A stretch of 10,776 nt of DNA from an archaeon. GTDB lineage: Archaea; Thermoproteota; Nitrososphaeria; Nitrososphaerales; Nitrosopumilaceae. Each line of letters begins with the position of its first letter. Positions within the stretch are counted from its first letter, which is position 1. The DNA is taken from positions 1 to 10,776 of the forward strand of contig SBBK01000119.1 in assembly GCA_005240025.1 (NCBI GenBank). The letters run 5' to 3'. The notes under the pieces were generated by a model. It ran no database searches and was not told the DNA's origin. It saw only the letters and a program-made list of their open reading frames with translations. This document shows positions 1 to 6,206 of this stretch, piece by piece. A program made the position numbers and the translations under genes.

Positions 1-630
1 CTCTTGCCTGTCCAAAATTATCTGGGCGAGCTTTGACTGCTCGATTCGGAGTCGCTCGTCTTCAGTTTTTTCCCCTGACTGCTCTGTAACCACAACCGTC
101 GGGGTTTCCCAGCCCTTTGGCATCACGCCCAGCGTCAGGGTTTTTCGCGGTTTTTCTTCGGGCCGGAGTTGCGAAACTTTTTCGCTCAGGACAGATTCCA
201 GGTGCAGTATCTTCTGATTTGCCCATCTTATCTGGGATTTCAGGGAGTCGATGGTAGTATCCGTACCGGGTTGAGGCACACTCAGATTCACATTACCAAG
301 CTTTGAGCGGAGATATTTTTGATCAGAGACATAGAGTGGTTTGCCCTGTTTTAGGGATTCGGCTATGAACTGGAGCCTGCCCGTATCCCCTACGCCAGAG
401 TCTATCAGGGCTTGGATTTTTTCAATGATGCTCGGCTCGACTTGGGCCTGTTCGCGCAGCCCGATTTCCTGGGCCAGCTTGGAATCGAGGTATTTTTGAT
501 CAGAATTATAGAGTTTGCGGCCCTCTCTGAGTATTATCAAAATGTGGTCCAGCCTTCCCCGGTCCCCCTGGCCGGTCGCGATAAGCTTTTCGACAAAGGC
601 CCTGGTTTCTTGTGGGGTTAGAATAGCCAT
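1..630 (-). CDS. Partial protein with two LYxSDQKYL-type repeats, coiled coil
   Basis: This frame is open from ATG at 628-630 to the left window edge (210 codons, no stop), so the 3' end lies outside. The protein has two copies of one module at residues about 20-52 and 79-111. Both follow GxGDxGRL, a short helix, GKxLYxSDQKYL and SKL. A helical stretch (about 127-155) predicted as coiled coil follows, then a charged region. The duplication is visible even in the DNA, where TTTTTGATCAGA recurs near 316 and 495. Similar GRL...LYxSDQ.YL modules occur in thaumarchaeal proteins of unknown role; I do not assign a function. A TATA-like element at 655-665 lies about 30 nt upstream of the start, giving a very short leader that contains GAGG. 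Being open for 630 nt with a clean internal repeat makes it a convincing gene. Confidence 0.82.
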   Translation of the reverse strand, partial: MAILTPQETRAFVEKLIATGQGDRGRLDHILIILREGRKLYNSDQKYLDSKLAQEIGLREQAQVEPSIIEKIQALIDSGVGDTGRLQFIAESLKQGKPLYVSDQKYLRSKLGNVNLSVPQPGTDTTIDSLKSQIRWANQKILHLESVLSEKVSQLRPEEKPRKTLTLGVMPKGWETPTVVVTEQSGEKTEDERLRIEQSKLAQIILDRQE

Positions 631-654
631 CCTCTTTTTTGTATGGGCAACTAG

Positions 655-665
655 TATTTTAATAA
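655..665 (-). promoter_or_regulatory. TATA box of the left-edge repeat-protein gene
   Basis: Minus-strand TTATTAAAATA is centred about 30 nt before the ATG at 630. This is the expected spacing for a transcript with a leader of only a few bases. Confidence 0.5.
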
Positions 666-700
666 CTCAAAAATCGACTAATTTTTACAAATGAGTACAT

Positions 701-1180
701 CTAAAGCCGGATCGTTTTGAGGCGCTTCCACGCCGAGACGTCCTTTGAGGTTTTGTTGATGGTTATCCTGTCAAAGGTAAACCTTGACTTGATTTTCAGA
801 TCACGAATTATTGCCCTTCTGGTTCTGGCATCCATTTTTTTGTAAATGAGGCTGATGTGCGGCTCAAAGACATATTTCGCTGGCCCCGCACAGCCAGCGA
901 TGGTTTTGTAGAGTGTATCAAGGCGACGGTTTTTTCGAATACGGACGAAGACTGTTTTCCACAGATACTCTGAATGTTTTATGTCGAGGGCCTGGACCGA
1001 AAGCGGCCAAGTTTTGCAGTTTCGCACACAGTCAAGGGCTTTTGCATATGTCACACCACTGTACAGTGTCAGGTGTGGTGCAAATTCCGGCGCGCCATGT
1101 TTTTTTGCAAGGGCGCGGATTATTTTTCTTAGATATTTTGCATCGTTTTTTGACGGTTCAAGCCAGATGGATGTGGTCAT
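701..1180 (-). CDS. 2H phosphoesterase (cyclic phosphodiesterase / 2'-5' RNA ligase-like)
   Basis: 159-aa protein with the two HxT/S signatures of the 2H superfamily: H36-L-T38 in the context APHLTLYSG, and H108-I-S110 in EPHISLIYK. These place two histidines and two hydroxyl residues for attack on a 2',3'-cyclic phosphate or 2'-5' linkage. The N-terminal SIWLEP and the spacing match the plant/yeast cyclic nucleotide phosphodiesterase (CPDase) branch better than the LigT/ThpR branch, and the length is right for it. The natural substrate cannot be read from sequence. Candidates are ADP-ribose 1'',2''-cyclic phosphate from tRNA splicing or RNA ends. The start overlaps the stop of the upstream cupin gene as ATGA, so the two are probably co-translated. 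Confidence 0.85.
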   Translation of the reverse strand: MTTSIWLEPSKNDAKYLRKIIRALAKKHGAPEFAPHLTLYSGVTYAKALDCVRNCKTWPLSVQALDIKHSEYLWKTVFVRIRKNRRLDTLYKTIAGCAGPAKYVFEPHISLIYKKMDARTRRAIIRDLKIKSRFTFDRITINKTSKDVSAWKRLKTIRL

Positions 1181-1542
1181 GCCATTTTCTGCATTATGAT
1201 TTTGCGGTATTCCGGATATTCGGTTGCCGAATAATCGCCGGAAAACCCTTCTACAAATATGGCATCTTCAAGCGCAGTCAAAAGGTGGGCAGTCCGCGGC
1301 TGTACCACAATTATTGATGGTGCCGATACCGTCCTGACTGTTTCCCTGTTTGTGTCCAGATTTTTTTCTCGGACCTCTGTTTTTCCAGATATCAGAAAGT
1401 GCCTCGTCTCAAAGGAGTGGTAGTGACCACCCCTTGCAAAGCCTGCCTTGATTTCTACTATGTTCATGCTTTTTCTTCCGTGCTTGAGAAAAAGTATTTG
1501 GCCCCTGTTGTCCTCAACGCTTTTTTCGAATCTCAGTGCCAA
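1177..1542 (-). CDS. Cupin-fold protein (RmlC-like, WxcM/CapF type)
   Basis: 121-aa single-domain cupin. Motif 1 is GGHYHSFETRHF, with H40 and H42 as metal or substrate ligands and E45 or H48 completing the set, followed by the motif glycine at 53. Motif 2 is PRTAH with H86. The N-terminal DNRGQILFL and the RGGHYH segment resemble the sugar-nucleotide-isomerase-like cupins of the WxcM/FdtA/CapF group, but catalysis is not implied. The start is TTG at 1542: it includes the conserved N-terminal strand, no ATG lies in frame upstream, and a TATA-like CTAAATAATC sits about 26 nt upstream. The stop overlaps the 2H phosphoesterase start (ATGA), suggesting shared function in sugar or nucleotide metabolism. 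Confidence 0.75.
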   Translation of the reverse strand: MALRFEKSVEDNRGQILFLKHGRKSMNIVEIKAGFARGGHYHSFETRHFLISGKTEVREKNLDTNRETVRTVSAPSIIVVQPRTAHLLTALEDAIFVEGFSGDYSATEYPEYRKIIMQKMA

Positions 1543-1561
1543 CGGTTTTTGTGTGGGTTTT

Positions 1562-1571
1562 TGATTATTTA
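1562..1571 (-). promoter_or_regulatory. TATA-like element before the cupin TTG start
   Basis: Minus-strand CTAAATAATC lies about 26 nt upstream of TTG at 1542 and overlaps the stop codon of the secreted-protein gene. It supports a leaderless transcript for the cupin and 2H genes and helps decide the TTG start. Confidence 0.4.
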
Positions 1572-1952
1572 GATGCTATGAGGGGTTACGTCGATTGGCA
1601 TCGAAATTGTATGTGAGAGTGGAGACGGGTTGTCGATTCCCTCCCAGACAAAAATCGTCGCCTCGTATTTTCCCGCAGTATCCGGAGTCCACGATATGGC
1701 AGGGGAAAGAGACTGGGCCGGCGCAAGTGTTCCCGTGAGCCACGCCAGCGATATTGTTACGCCGTTCTCGTTTTGGATTTGGACAATGTATGCAAAGTTT
1801 TGCTCGATTTCCTGTCTGTTTGTCACGTCGGCTGCAATCTGGACCTGCCTGCCCATTTCGACTGTTTTTGGATCTGGATTGTCTGCCACATGAAATTGGG
1901 TGCCTTGCGAATGTGAGATAAAAAGCAAAAACACGAAAAACCAGAAAATCAT
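1569..1952 (-). CDS. Secreted Ig-like/CARDB-like protein
   Basis: 127-aa protein with a strongly hydrophobic N-terminus (MIFWFFVFLLFISHSQG) that looks like a Sec signal peptide cleaved near residue 17. The mature part is a single beta-sandwich-like domain. It has alternating hydrophobic strands such as VQIAADVTN and the late-strand pattern SWTPDTAGKYEATIFVW, which is typical of CARDB/Ig-like adhesion or transport-assist domains. No catalytic motif is visible. It probably works at the cell surface as a binding or structural module. Its ATG overlaps the stop of the upstream 37-aa zinc-ribbon gene (ATGA), so it is likely read from that gene's promoter. Confidence 0.75.
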   Translation of the reverse strand: MIFWFFVFLLFISHSQGTQFHVADNPDPKTVEMGRQVQIAADVTNRQEIEQNFAYIVQIQNENGVTISLAWLTGTLAPAQSLSPAISWTPDTAGKYEATIFVWEGIDNPSPLSHTISMPIDVTPHSI

Positions 1953-2062
1953 TGCCGCAAATTATGGGATTTTTCCAAGAACGTTATGGCGCACTCAGTT
2001 GAACAATAGTTCGAGGCGCGGTTTTGGAATTCCTTTCCGCAGTTTTTGCACTTCAATACCAT
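1949..2062 (-). CDS. 37-aa zinc-ribbon microprotein
   Basis: A short frame starting MVLKCKNCGKEF has the paired cysteine motifs CKNC (C5, C8) and CSTEC (C20, C24). This C-x2-C-x11-C-x3-C spacing suits one zinc ion. It starts at ATG 2060-2062, and its TGA overlaps the ATG of the secreted Ig-like gene as ATGA, good evidence that it is translated. A TATA-like TTTAATATTC at 2078-2087 lies about 22-25 nt upstream of the ATG, consistent with a leaderless mRNA. Such stand-alone ribbons in archaea often bind nucleic acid or proteins; the target is unknown. Confidence 0.75.
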   Translation of the reverse strand: MVLKCKNCGKEFQNRASNYCSTECAITFLEKSHNLRQ

Positions 2063-2077
2063 ATTATCAAAATTGTA

Positions 2078-2087
2078 GAATATTAAA
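2078..2087 (-). promoter_or_regulatory. TATA box of the zinc-ribbon / secreted protein operon
   Basis: Minus-strand TTTAATATTC in an A+T-rich intergenic stretch just upstream of the zinc-ribbon ATG at 2062. Spacing predicts transcription starting at or next to the start codon. Confidence 0.5.
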
Positions 2088-2137
2088 TTGACGATGAAAT
2101 ACCAAATTTGGAAATGCCGATACCGCGGTCTGGCGCA

Positions 2138-2593
2138 TCAGAATCTGGATATGCCGCACTTGGCATAATACTGCTGGTGGTATTCCTCGGCAGGATAAAA
2201 CTCGGACGCCGGCTCGATCGCAGTTACGATTTTGCTGTCAAACCTTGCAGAGTGGGCCTGCTTTGATTTTTCGGCCCGTGCCTTTTGTTCTGGGTCATGA
2301 CAAAATATCACGGACCTGTATTGCGTGCCAATGTCTGGCCCCTGCCTGTTGAGCTGGGTGGGATCATGGGCGGCCCAGAAAACCTCAAGGAGATTCTCGT
2401 ACGATATGATGTTTGGGTCATAGTCTACCTGGACTGCCTCGGCATGGCCCGTCATGTCGGTGCAGACGTCTTGGTATGTCGGGTTTTTTGTGTGACCTCC
2501 GCTGTAGCCAACCCTGGTGGATGTGACGCCTTTTGTTTTTCTAAAGATGTCCTCGACGCACCAAAAACACCCCGCACCAAAGGTCGCCTTCAT
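2138..2593 (-). CDS. msrA: Peptide-methionine (S)-S-oxide reductase MsrA
   Basis: MsrA reduces methionine-S-sulfoxide in oxidised proteins, using a catalytic cysteine regenerated by thioredoxin. The signature [10 protein letters not shown] is at residues 6-15 from the chosen start, with C9 as the nucleophile. Further family blocks are [49 protein letters not shown] and the C-terminal EEYHQQYY. A cysteine in AKCGISRF may act in resolution. An ATG six codons upstream (2611) is also in frame. I prefer 2593 because the family begins with [10 protein letters not shown] and a TATA-like TTTTATC (2616-2622) lies 26 nt upstream of it. The length is that of a standard single-domain MsrA; no fused MsrB is present. 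Confidence 0.96.
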   Translation of the reverse strand: MKATFGAGCFWCVEDIFRKTKGVTSTRVGYSGGHTKNPTYQDVCTDMTGHAEAVQVDYDPNIISYENLLEVFWAAHDPTQLNRQGPDIGTQYRSVIFCHDPEQKARAEKSKQAHSARFDSKIVTAIEPASEFYPAEEYHQQYYAKCGISRF

Positions 2594-2615
2594 GGTATCA
2601 TTTTGACACATCCGA

Positions 2616-2622
2616 GATAAAA
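2616..2622 (-). promoter_or_regulatory. msrA: TATA-like element deciding the msrA start
   Basis: Minus-strand TTTTATC is centred about 26 nt upstream of ATG 2593, but overlaps the region just before the alternative ATG at 2611. It favours leaderless expression from 2593. Confidence 0.4.
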
Positions 2623-2636
2623 GTCATAGTCCGGAT

Positions 2637-3416
2637 CTATTTTTCGTATAGCCAGACATCGACCTTTGTGAGAGGCAGTGTGAGGCTGTCTGGCAGGACA
2701 ACCAGCAGCCCGGATCCCCTGCCTGCGCCGTGGCACGTTCCGGAAAAACTCGCATAGTTTGTGCCAAAACACTGGCCGTCCGTATAATGTCTGAATACGC
2801 GGTTACTGTCATAGTTTGCCTGCTCCTCTGCAGACGGTACAAAATATACGTCAAAGCCAACAGTGCTGTCGTTTATCCGGAGCGAGTAATCAAATGTGGT
2901 CGAGTTTTTTTCTGTGCAGACCGGGATAAACTGGGAATAACCCGATATGATCTGGGCTTTGTGAGTCAAGTAGTCCTGCCTGCCCGGGACTGGATTGTAT
3001 AGTGTGATATCCGGGTCCGGGCTTTTTTGCAGGCCCAGAATGTATTCGATCTGGTGCCTGACGACATCTGCCCCAAATCTTGCATAGTGTGGTGTCCACA
3101 CATCGCGGCAGTCGGTATTGTCGTGTTGCACCAAGATGTAGGACTTGTTGTGGACGGATTTGATTGCGTCTACGTTTGTCTGCTTGACAATTTCTAGCCT
3201 TGCCTCTGGACTGGGAGGCTCTGCATTTGTTTTTGACCAGACATTTGTGATCTCGTATACAATGTTTGACGGGTAGCTTTTCCATTCTTTCTGCAGGTGC
3301 ACGTAGACAGACTGCTTGTTTACTGCATGTTGCTGCAGGACAAAGGCACCAAGCACGTAATAAATAACGATTATCGCAATCAGTGCCAAAATGAAAATGT
3401 GAGGGAGCCGCACCAT
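2637..3416 (-). CDS. Membrane-anchored extracellular protein, unknown function
   Basis: 259-aa protein with one N-terminal membrane helix (residues 7-28, HIFILALIAIIVIYYVLGAF) and a long outside domain. Four cysteines (103, 167, 216, 228) could form two disulfides. Three N-glycosylation sequons (N90, N171, N182) fit an exposed domain. The sequence HGAGRGSGLLVVLP near the C-terminus and the strand-rich pattern suggest a compact fold, but I recognise no enzyme signature. It appears to belong to a lineage-specific thaumarchaeal set of surface proteins. The start at ATG 3416 puts the helix right at the N-terminus; an ATG two codons upstream is in another frame. It lies 36 nt after the 45-aa gene and may share its transcript. 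Confidence 0.75.
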   Translation of the reverse strand: MVRLPHIFILALIAIIVIYYVLGAFVLQQHAVNKQSVYVHLQKEWKSYPSNIVYEITNVWSKTNAEPPSPEARLEIVKQTNVDAIKSVHNKSYILVQHDNTDCRDVWTPHYARFGADVVRHQIEYILGLQKSPDPDITLYNPVPGRQDYLTHKAQIISGYSQFIPVCTEKNSTTFDYSLRINDSTVGFDVYFVPSAEEQANYDSNRVFRHYTDGQCFGTNYASFSGTCHGAGRGSGLLVVLPDSLTLPLTKVDVWLYEK

Positions 3417-3444
3417 CGGCCATACAAAGGAGGTTGTTTTTGAA

Positions 3445-3457
3445 AGTAACTGTTACT
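3445..3457. promoter_or_regulatory. 13-bp perfect palindrome AGTAACTGTTACT
   Basis: The palindrome spans the stop codon of the 45-aa gene and sits about 30 nt upstream of the membrane-protein ATG (3416), next to an A/T-rich TTTCAAAAAC that could serve as its TATA element. A repressor site is possible. A chance palindrome inside coding sequence is the alternative. Confidence 0.3.
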
Positions 3458-3590
3458 GGTTGTCCAGTTCTTGGCCCGTTTCATGGAAATATCGGCGTTT
3501 TATCTCCGCCAGTTTTTGTTCTTTTTTGGGATGGGGTTTTGCAAGTTCCCTGTATTCAGATACCGGCTTTCTCAGCTCGGATTTTTTCAT
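3453..3590 (-). CDS. 45-aa highly charged protein coupled to the matrixin-like gene
   Basis: A short frame beginning MKKSELRKPVSEYRELAK and ending in ETGQELDNQ is rich in Lys, Arg and Glu and is probably all helical. It has no signal peptide, so it should stay in the cytoplasm, unlike its neighbours. Its ATG (3588-3590) overlaps the TGA of the matrixin-like gene as ATGA, which supports translation by coupling. The same frame is open further upstream inside the matrixin gene, but that part is an out-of-frame shadow. No family recognised. Confidence 0.6.
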   Translation of the reverse strand: MKKSELRKPVSEYRELAKPHPKKEQKLAEIKRRYFHETGQELDNQ

Positions 3591-4462
3591 GATTTTGTGC
3601 CGTTTTTTCCGTACTGTAGTTCGTAGGCTTTTTTGTTGTATTTTTTGATGTCGGCGAGTTTCTTTTCGACTATTTTTGTAAACTCGTATGATTTTTTGAA
3701 CTTGGAGTAGGATTCTTTGTATTTTGATTCCAGGACCAGCGCGCCCCCGTCTGTCTGGGTCTTTTGCGCATCGTCGAGGGATTTTTTGGCAGCCCAGTAT
3801 GCAGTCCATCCTTTTTGTATCTCGGCCTGTGCTGCCTTGTTTGTGTATGGCGCGGAAAGAAGCAGCGAGTTTGCCGAATCCACCTGCGGCTCCAGCTGAA
3901 TAATTTTATCTGATGCCTTGGCCTGGTATTTTTGCGACCTTGATTGCCAGTCGGTTTTTGAGGAGTTGTTTGAGGGTTTGACTTTTTGCACCTCATGGGA
4001 CTGGAGCCATGAGTCATAATATTCCACAGAAGGATACATGACGTCGTTTGTGTCAGTGCTGTGCGGAAGGGAAAGCAGGTGGCCAATCATGTGCTTTGTG
4101 ATATCTAGCGCATATTCTGGCGAGACTGTTGCAAGCTTTCTGTCCTTGAAGAAGCCAAGCGTAATCGAGATGGCCGGCTTGTTGTAATAGTTTTGAGCGC
4201 CGGTCGCATAGGCGCCGAATTTGCCGTCGTCGGTTTTGCTGCCCCATTCCACTACAAAGTCGGACTGGTCGGGATATGTAACATAGTTGAACTTGAGGCC
4301 CGGTGTTTTTTCCTCCCAGTATCTGGTTGCGTCCGAGAGGACTGTGCTGTACTGATCCTTCCAGACCACTGGCATTTTTTGCACGTACAGGTCGTAGGTC
4401 TGTGCGTATGCAGCAGTCAGTGTACAGAAAACAAAAACTGCCAAAATGAGTAGAACCTTCAC
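3587..4462 (-). CDS. Secreted matrixin-like protein lacking the catalytic Glu
   Basis: 291-aa protein from GTG 4462. That start gives a clean signal peptide (residues 1-20, ending LTAAYA) and avoids overlap with the upstream gene; an ATG at 4564 would add 34 untypical residues before it. The central region matches metzincin/matrixin proteases: zinc motif HMIGHLLSLPH (residues 124-134), followed by the Met-turn DVMYPS. The three zinc histidines (124, 128, 134) are kept, but the general-base Glu of HExxH is Met125 (codon ATG, not a GAA/GAG), so peptide hydrolysis is not expected. The C-terminal half (about 165-290) is a charged helical, coiled-coil-like region. A surface zinc-binding or pseudoenzyme role is likely. 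It is followed by the coupled 45-aa gene. Confidence 0.78.
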   Translation of the reverse strand: MKVLLILAVFVFCTLTAAYAQTYDLYVQKMPVVWKDQYSTVLSDATRYWEEKTPGLKFNYVTYPDQSDFVVEWGSKTDDGKFGAYATGAQNYYNKPAISITLGFFKDRKLATVSPEYALDITKHMIGHLLSLPHSTDTNDVMYPSVEYYDSWLQSHEVQKVKPSNNSSKTDWQSRSQKYQAKASDKIIQLEPQVDSANSLLLSAPYTNKAAQAEIQKGWTAYWAAKKSLDDAQKTQTDGGALVLESKYKESYSKFKKSYEFTKIVEKKLADIKKYNKKAYELQYGKNGTKS

Positions 4463-4560
4463 GCTATTTGGTGGGTGCTGGGACAAAAAAAGGTAGCTTT
4501 TGCAGACGCTGTCGTCTTTGGTTGTTGATGTGGAAGAGAGCGCCGGACTTGTCCAGTAGT

Positions 4561-4917
4561 TCACGTAGGATGTGCGACAAGATGAACATAATTTTTCTTG
4601 TTTTTAGCCCACCACGCCAGCCACAGTCTGGAAACACCTTGTTCTGATATGGGCATCTTTTGGCCCTTGGGTAAAATATCTTGAGGTTTGAGTTTTGTGA
4701 TATCAGATACTCCCTGATTCAAGAAAAAATATCCCTTCTTGAGTTTTTCCATGAATAAAGGAAGTGCCGCATAACCAAGATTTACCATCTTTTTGTATGG
4801 TTCATTATTTTCATAATCATTTGTAACGGAACTGATTGCTAATCCAGGTTCCTTGATCAGTTCTTGCCATTTTTTGAAGTATCTCTCAAATTCAGCCCTT
4901 TGAGTTTGGGCGGTCAT
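4561..4917 (-). CDS. Small conserved protein, HEAT-like helical, probable partner of the next gene
   Basis: 118-aa soluble protein. It resembles a widespread, mainly bacterial, uncharacterised family recognised by a pattern of the form ISSxxxDYxNNEPYKKMVNLG (here starting near residue 28), then ALPLFMEKLKKGYFFLN and an ISEQ...WLAWW segment near the C-terminus. The helix pair around ALPLFMEKL looks like one HEAT-type repeat. Function is unknown. It lies 46 nt downstream of the 4964-5494 gene in the same direction, so the two are probably one operon. The local DNA is more A+T rich than the flanking genes, which fits horizontal transfer. An antitoxin or immunity role for the neighbour is a guess only. 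Confidence 0.72.
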   Translation of the reverse strand: MTAQTQRAEFERYFKKWQELIKEPGLAISSVTNDYENNEPYKKMVNLGYAALPLFMEKLKKGYFFLNQGVSDITKLKPQDILPKGQKMPISEQGVSRLWLAWWAKNKKNYVHLVAHPT

Positions 4918-4963
4918 GCATTATTTACAGTCATGAGATATAAAACATTTGCCGGCCCTACGG

Positions 4964-5494
4964 TCATCTTTTCTTTGGTTCTTTTGGTTTTTCTTTCGGG
5001 CACAAACCGAGATTAGCTTTCGGATCATCCTTGCAATAACATCGGCATACATTTCCATATGCACCTCCCTCAAGCTGAGGCAGGCGATGAATTATTTTGA
5101 TACTGCGGCCCAGCTTGCTTTCCCACCAATCATCTTGTGTCTCTTTTGCTGCGTGTTTTGGTTTACCATCCTTGCAAAAAAGCGCAACCTTTCTTTTTTT
5201 GCATTCTGGCTTGCACTCAGATGAGGTAGTTCCACACGGTGTAAACCCGTTCCTTTTGTAAAACTCGTCAAAATCTGAGACCTCGACAGTACCGTCTTTG
5301 TCGCCAAACTGGTCAACTTGCTTCCAAACCCACTCGTTTTCCTTGCAAAGGCTCCACTCTATGCAATTGTATCTTGTTGTGGATTGTCCAGTAACACTCC
5401 ATCTCTTGATGTTTGGAAAATTTCCTTCCACTGTTTTCCTTTCTGTTGGTGTAGGGCTTGTGCCTTTTGGCGGTTCGTTGGCATCACTCAACAA
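4964..5494 (-). CDS. Cysteine-rich protein with NCIEW / KHAA / LEGGAYG motifs
   Basis: 176-aa protein from TTG 5494, chosen because a TATA-like CTTTAAATC lies about 24 nt upstream and no ATG is in frame. It contains NCIEWSL (C44), KPKHAAKE (H114), WWESKLGRSIKIIHRL (H136) and LEGGAYGNV (N148). This order recalls a group of mostly bacterial small proteins with an NCIxWA start motif, possibly the family Pfam calls DUF7689. A Cys-His-Asn order would fit a papain-like cysteine fold, but activity is unproven. Unusual here are extra cysteines in two groups (87, 94, 98, 107 and 150, 152, 154, 165), which may bind metal, and a basic tail KEKPKEPKKR. No signal peptide is visible. Confidence 0.68.
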   Translation of the reverse strand: MLSDANEPPKGTSPTPTERKTVEGNFPNIKRWSVTGQSTTRYNCIEWSLCKENEWVWKQVDQFGDKDGTVEVSDFDEFYKRNGFTPCGTTSSECKPECKKRKVALFCKDGKPKHAAKETQDDWWESKLGRSIKIIHRLPQLEGGAYGNVCRCYCKDDPKANLGLCPKEKPKEPKKR

Positions 5495-5513
5495 CTCATA
5501 TTCTTTTGGAATG

Positions 5514-5522
5514 ATTTAAAGA
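5514..5522 (-). promoter_or_regulatory. TATA box of the 4561-5494 gene pair
   Basis: Minus-strand CTTTAAATC lies 24-28 nt upstream of TTG 5494 and supports both the promoter and the non-ATG start. A second A/T-rich TTTTAAAATC follows just upstream. Confidence 0.45.
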
Positions 5523-5638
5523 TTTTAAAATTGGTGCGTAACACCCTCCCAATCTTGAGACCAGACAATCAACCACTAATGAACAGCATCCACTGACATG
5601 CTCGACCCATGGTTTTGCGAAATATGACAATCTAAGAA

Positions 5639-5647
5639 ATATTAATA
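5639..5647 (+). promoter_or_regulatory. TATA box of the HEAT-repeat gene
   Basis: ATATTAATA is centred 28 nt before GTG 5671, giving a leaderless transcript. The 130 bases between this site and the divergent promoter at 5522 hold only weak hairpins (GGTGCGTAACACC near 5533) and no recognisable gene. Confidence 0.55.
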
Positions 5648-5670
5648 ACAATTTGTGTCTCTGATATGCT

Positions 5671-6165
5671 GTGCCTCTGGACATACTGGATGAGAATGAA
5701 TTTCGAAGCCTGCCCCCAGGAAAACGGCTAGAAAGATGTGCTTACATTATAAAAAACGACCCCGATGAATCAAAGAGATGGGATGCAGTATACCTGGCAG
5801 GCGAAATAGCAGAGGACGCCCCGGCAGACCCAATCTTTGATGATGTGGCAGACCTCATGTCCTGGGTTTTGGAAAATGACGACAATGGCATCATAAAGCA
5901 CGAGGCGTGCTTTCAGATAGCCGCAAGGGACATGAGAAAAAAGATACCGGTGATGATCAAGACCGCGCTAAACGACAGGAGCGGGATTGCAAAGCATGAG
6001 GCACTGGAGTGTCTTGCTCTTATGAGGGCAGTAGAATCAAAAGAAGCGATACGGCCGGCACTGGACGACCCCATTCCCTATGTGAGTGAGACTGCGGCGT
6101 TTGCAATAAAAAGACTGGATAGGTTTGAGAAAAGTCAGGCATATGTGCCGTCCGACGTACTCTGA
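5671..6165 (+). CDS. HEAT-repeat protein (PBS-lyase-like) with two His-Glu pairs
   Basis: 164-aa all-helical protein built of about four HEAT-like helix pairs, with helices at RWDAVYLAGEIAE, IIKHEACFQIAA, IAKHEALECLAL and VSETAAFAIKRL. Two repeats carry His-Glu pairs (H77-E78 and H109-E110) in the KHEA context seen in E-Z/PBS-lyase HEAT repeats and in deoxyhypusine hydroxylase. The iron site of that enzyme needs four such pairs, so hydroxylase activity is not supported, and a scaffold or protein-binding role is more likely. The start is GTG 5671, placed by the TATA box 28 nt upstream and by the absence of an ATG in the right place. It stands alone, transcribed divergently from the 4964-5494 gene. 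Confidence 0.8.
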   Translation: MPLDILDENEFRSLPPGKRLERCAYIIKNDPDESKRWDAVYLAGEIAEDAPADPIFDDVADLMSWVLENDDNGIIKHEACFQIAARDMRKKIPVMIKTALNDRSGIAKHEALECLALMRAVESKEAIRPALDDPIPYVSETAAFAIKRLDRFEKSQAYVPSDVL

Positions 6166-6180
6166 TTTTCTGATACTCCC

Positions 6181-6206
6181 AACCCTAAAGGGTTCGGGCT
6201 TTCCCG
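6181..6206. repeat. Tandem hairpins resembling an IS200/IS605 element end
   Basis: Two back-to-back stem-loops: AACCC-TAAA-GGGTT (6181-6194) and CGGG-CTTT-CCCG (6195-6206), followed by CTCG. Palindrome, then GGGCTTTCCCGCTC, is the layout of subterminal hairpins of many IS200/IS605-family (TnpA/TnpB) elements as I remember them. No transposase or TnpB gene is next to it, so this would be a relic end. Since it starts 15 nt after the HEAT gene stop, it could instead be a transcription terminator, although no T-run follows. Confidence 0.35.

Noticed and set aside
412..621. 69-aa plus frame near the left edge
   Set aside because: Antisense to the partial repeat protein, whose two matching modules show the minus strand is the coding one.
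2890..3423. 177-aa frame overlapping the membrane protein
   Set aside because: Runs out of frame through a gene with a clear membrane helix and sequons; its composition (many Arg, Cys, Pro) is that of a shadow frame.
3670..4086. 138-aa minus frame inside the matrixin-like gene
   Set aside because: Shadow of the real reading frame, with Thr/Arg/Pro-rich low-complexity translation and no domain.
4463..4564. Upstream ATG start for the matrixin-like protein (34 extra residues)
   Set aside because: The extra segment has Ser/Thr-rich untypical sequence, displaces the signal peptide from the N-terminus and overlaps the previous gene; GTG 4462 gives a normal signal peptide.
5533..5640. Possible tRNA or C/D box RNA between divergent promoters
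   Set aside because: Only short stems (GGTG/CACC, GCAT/ATGC); no GTTCRAA T-loop, no acceptor stem and no RTGATGA box.
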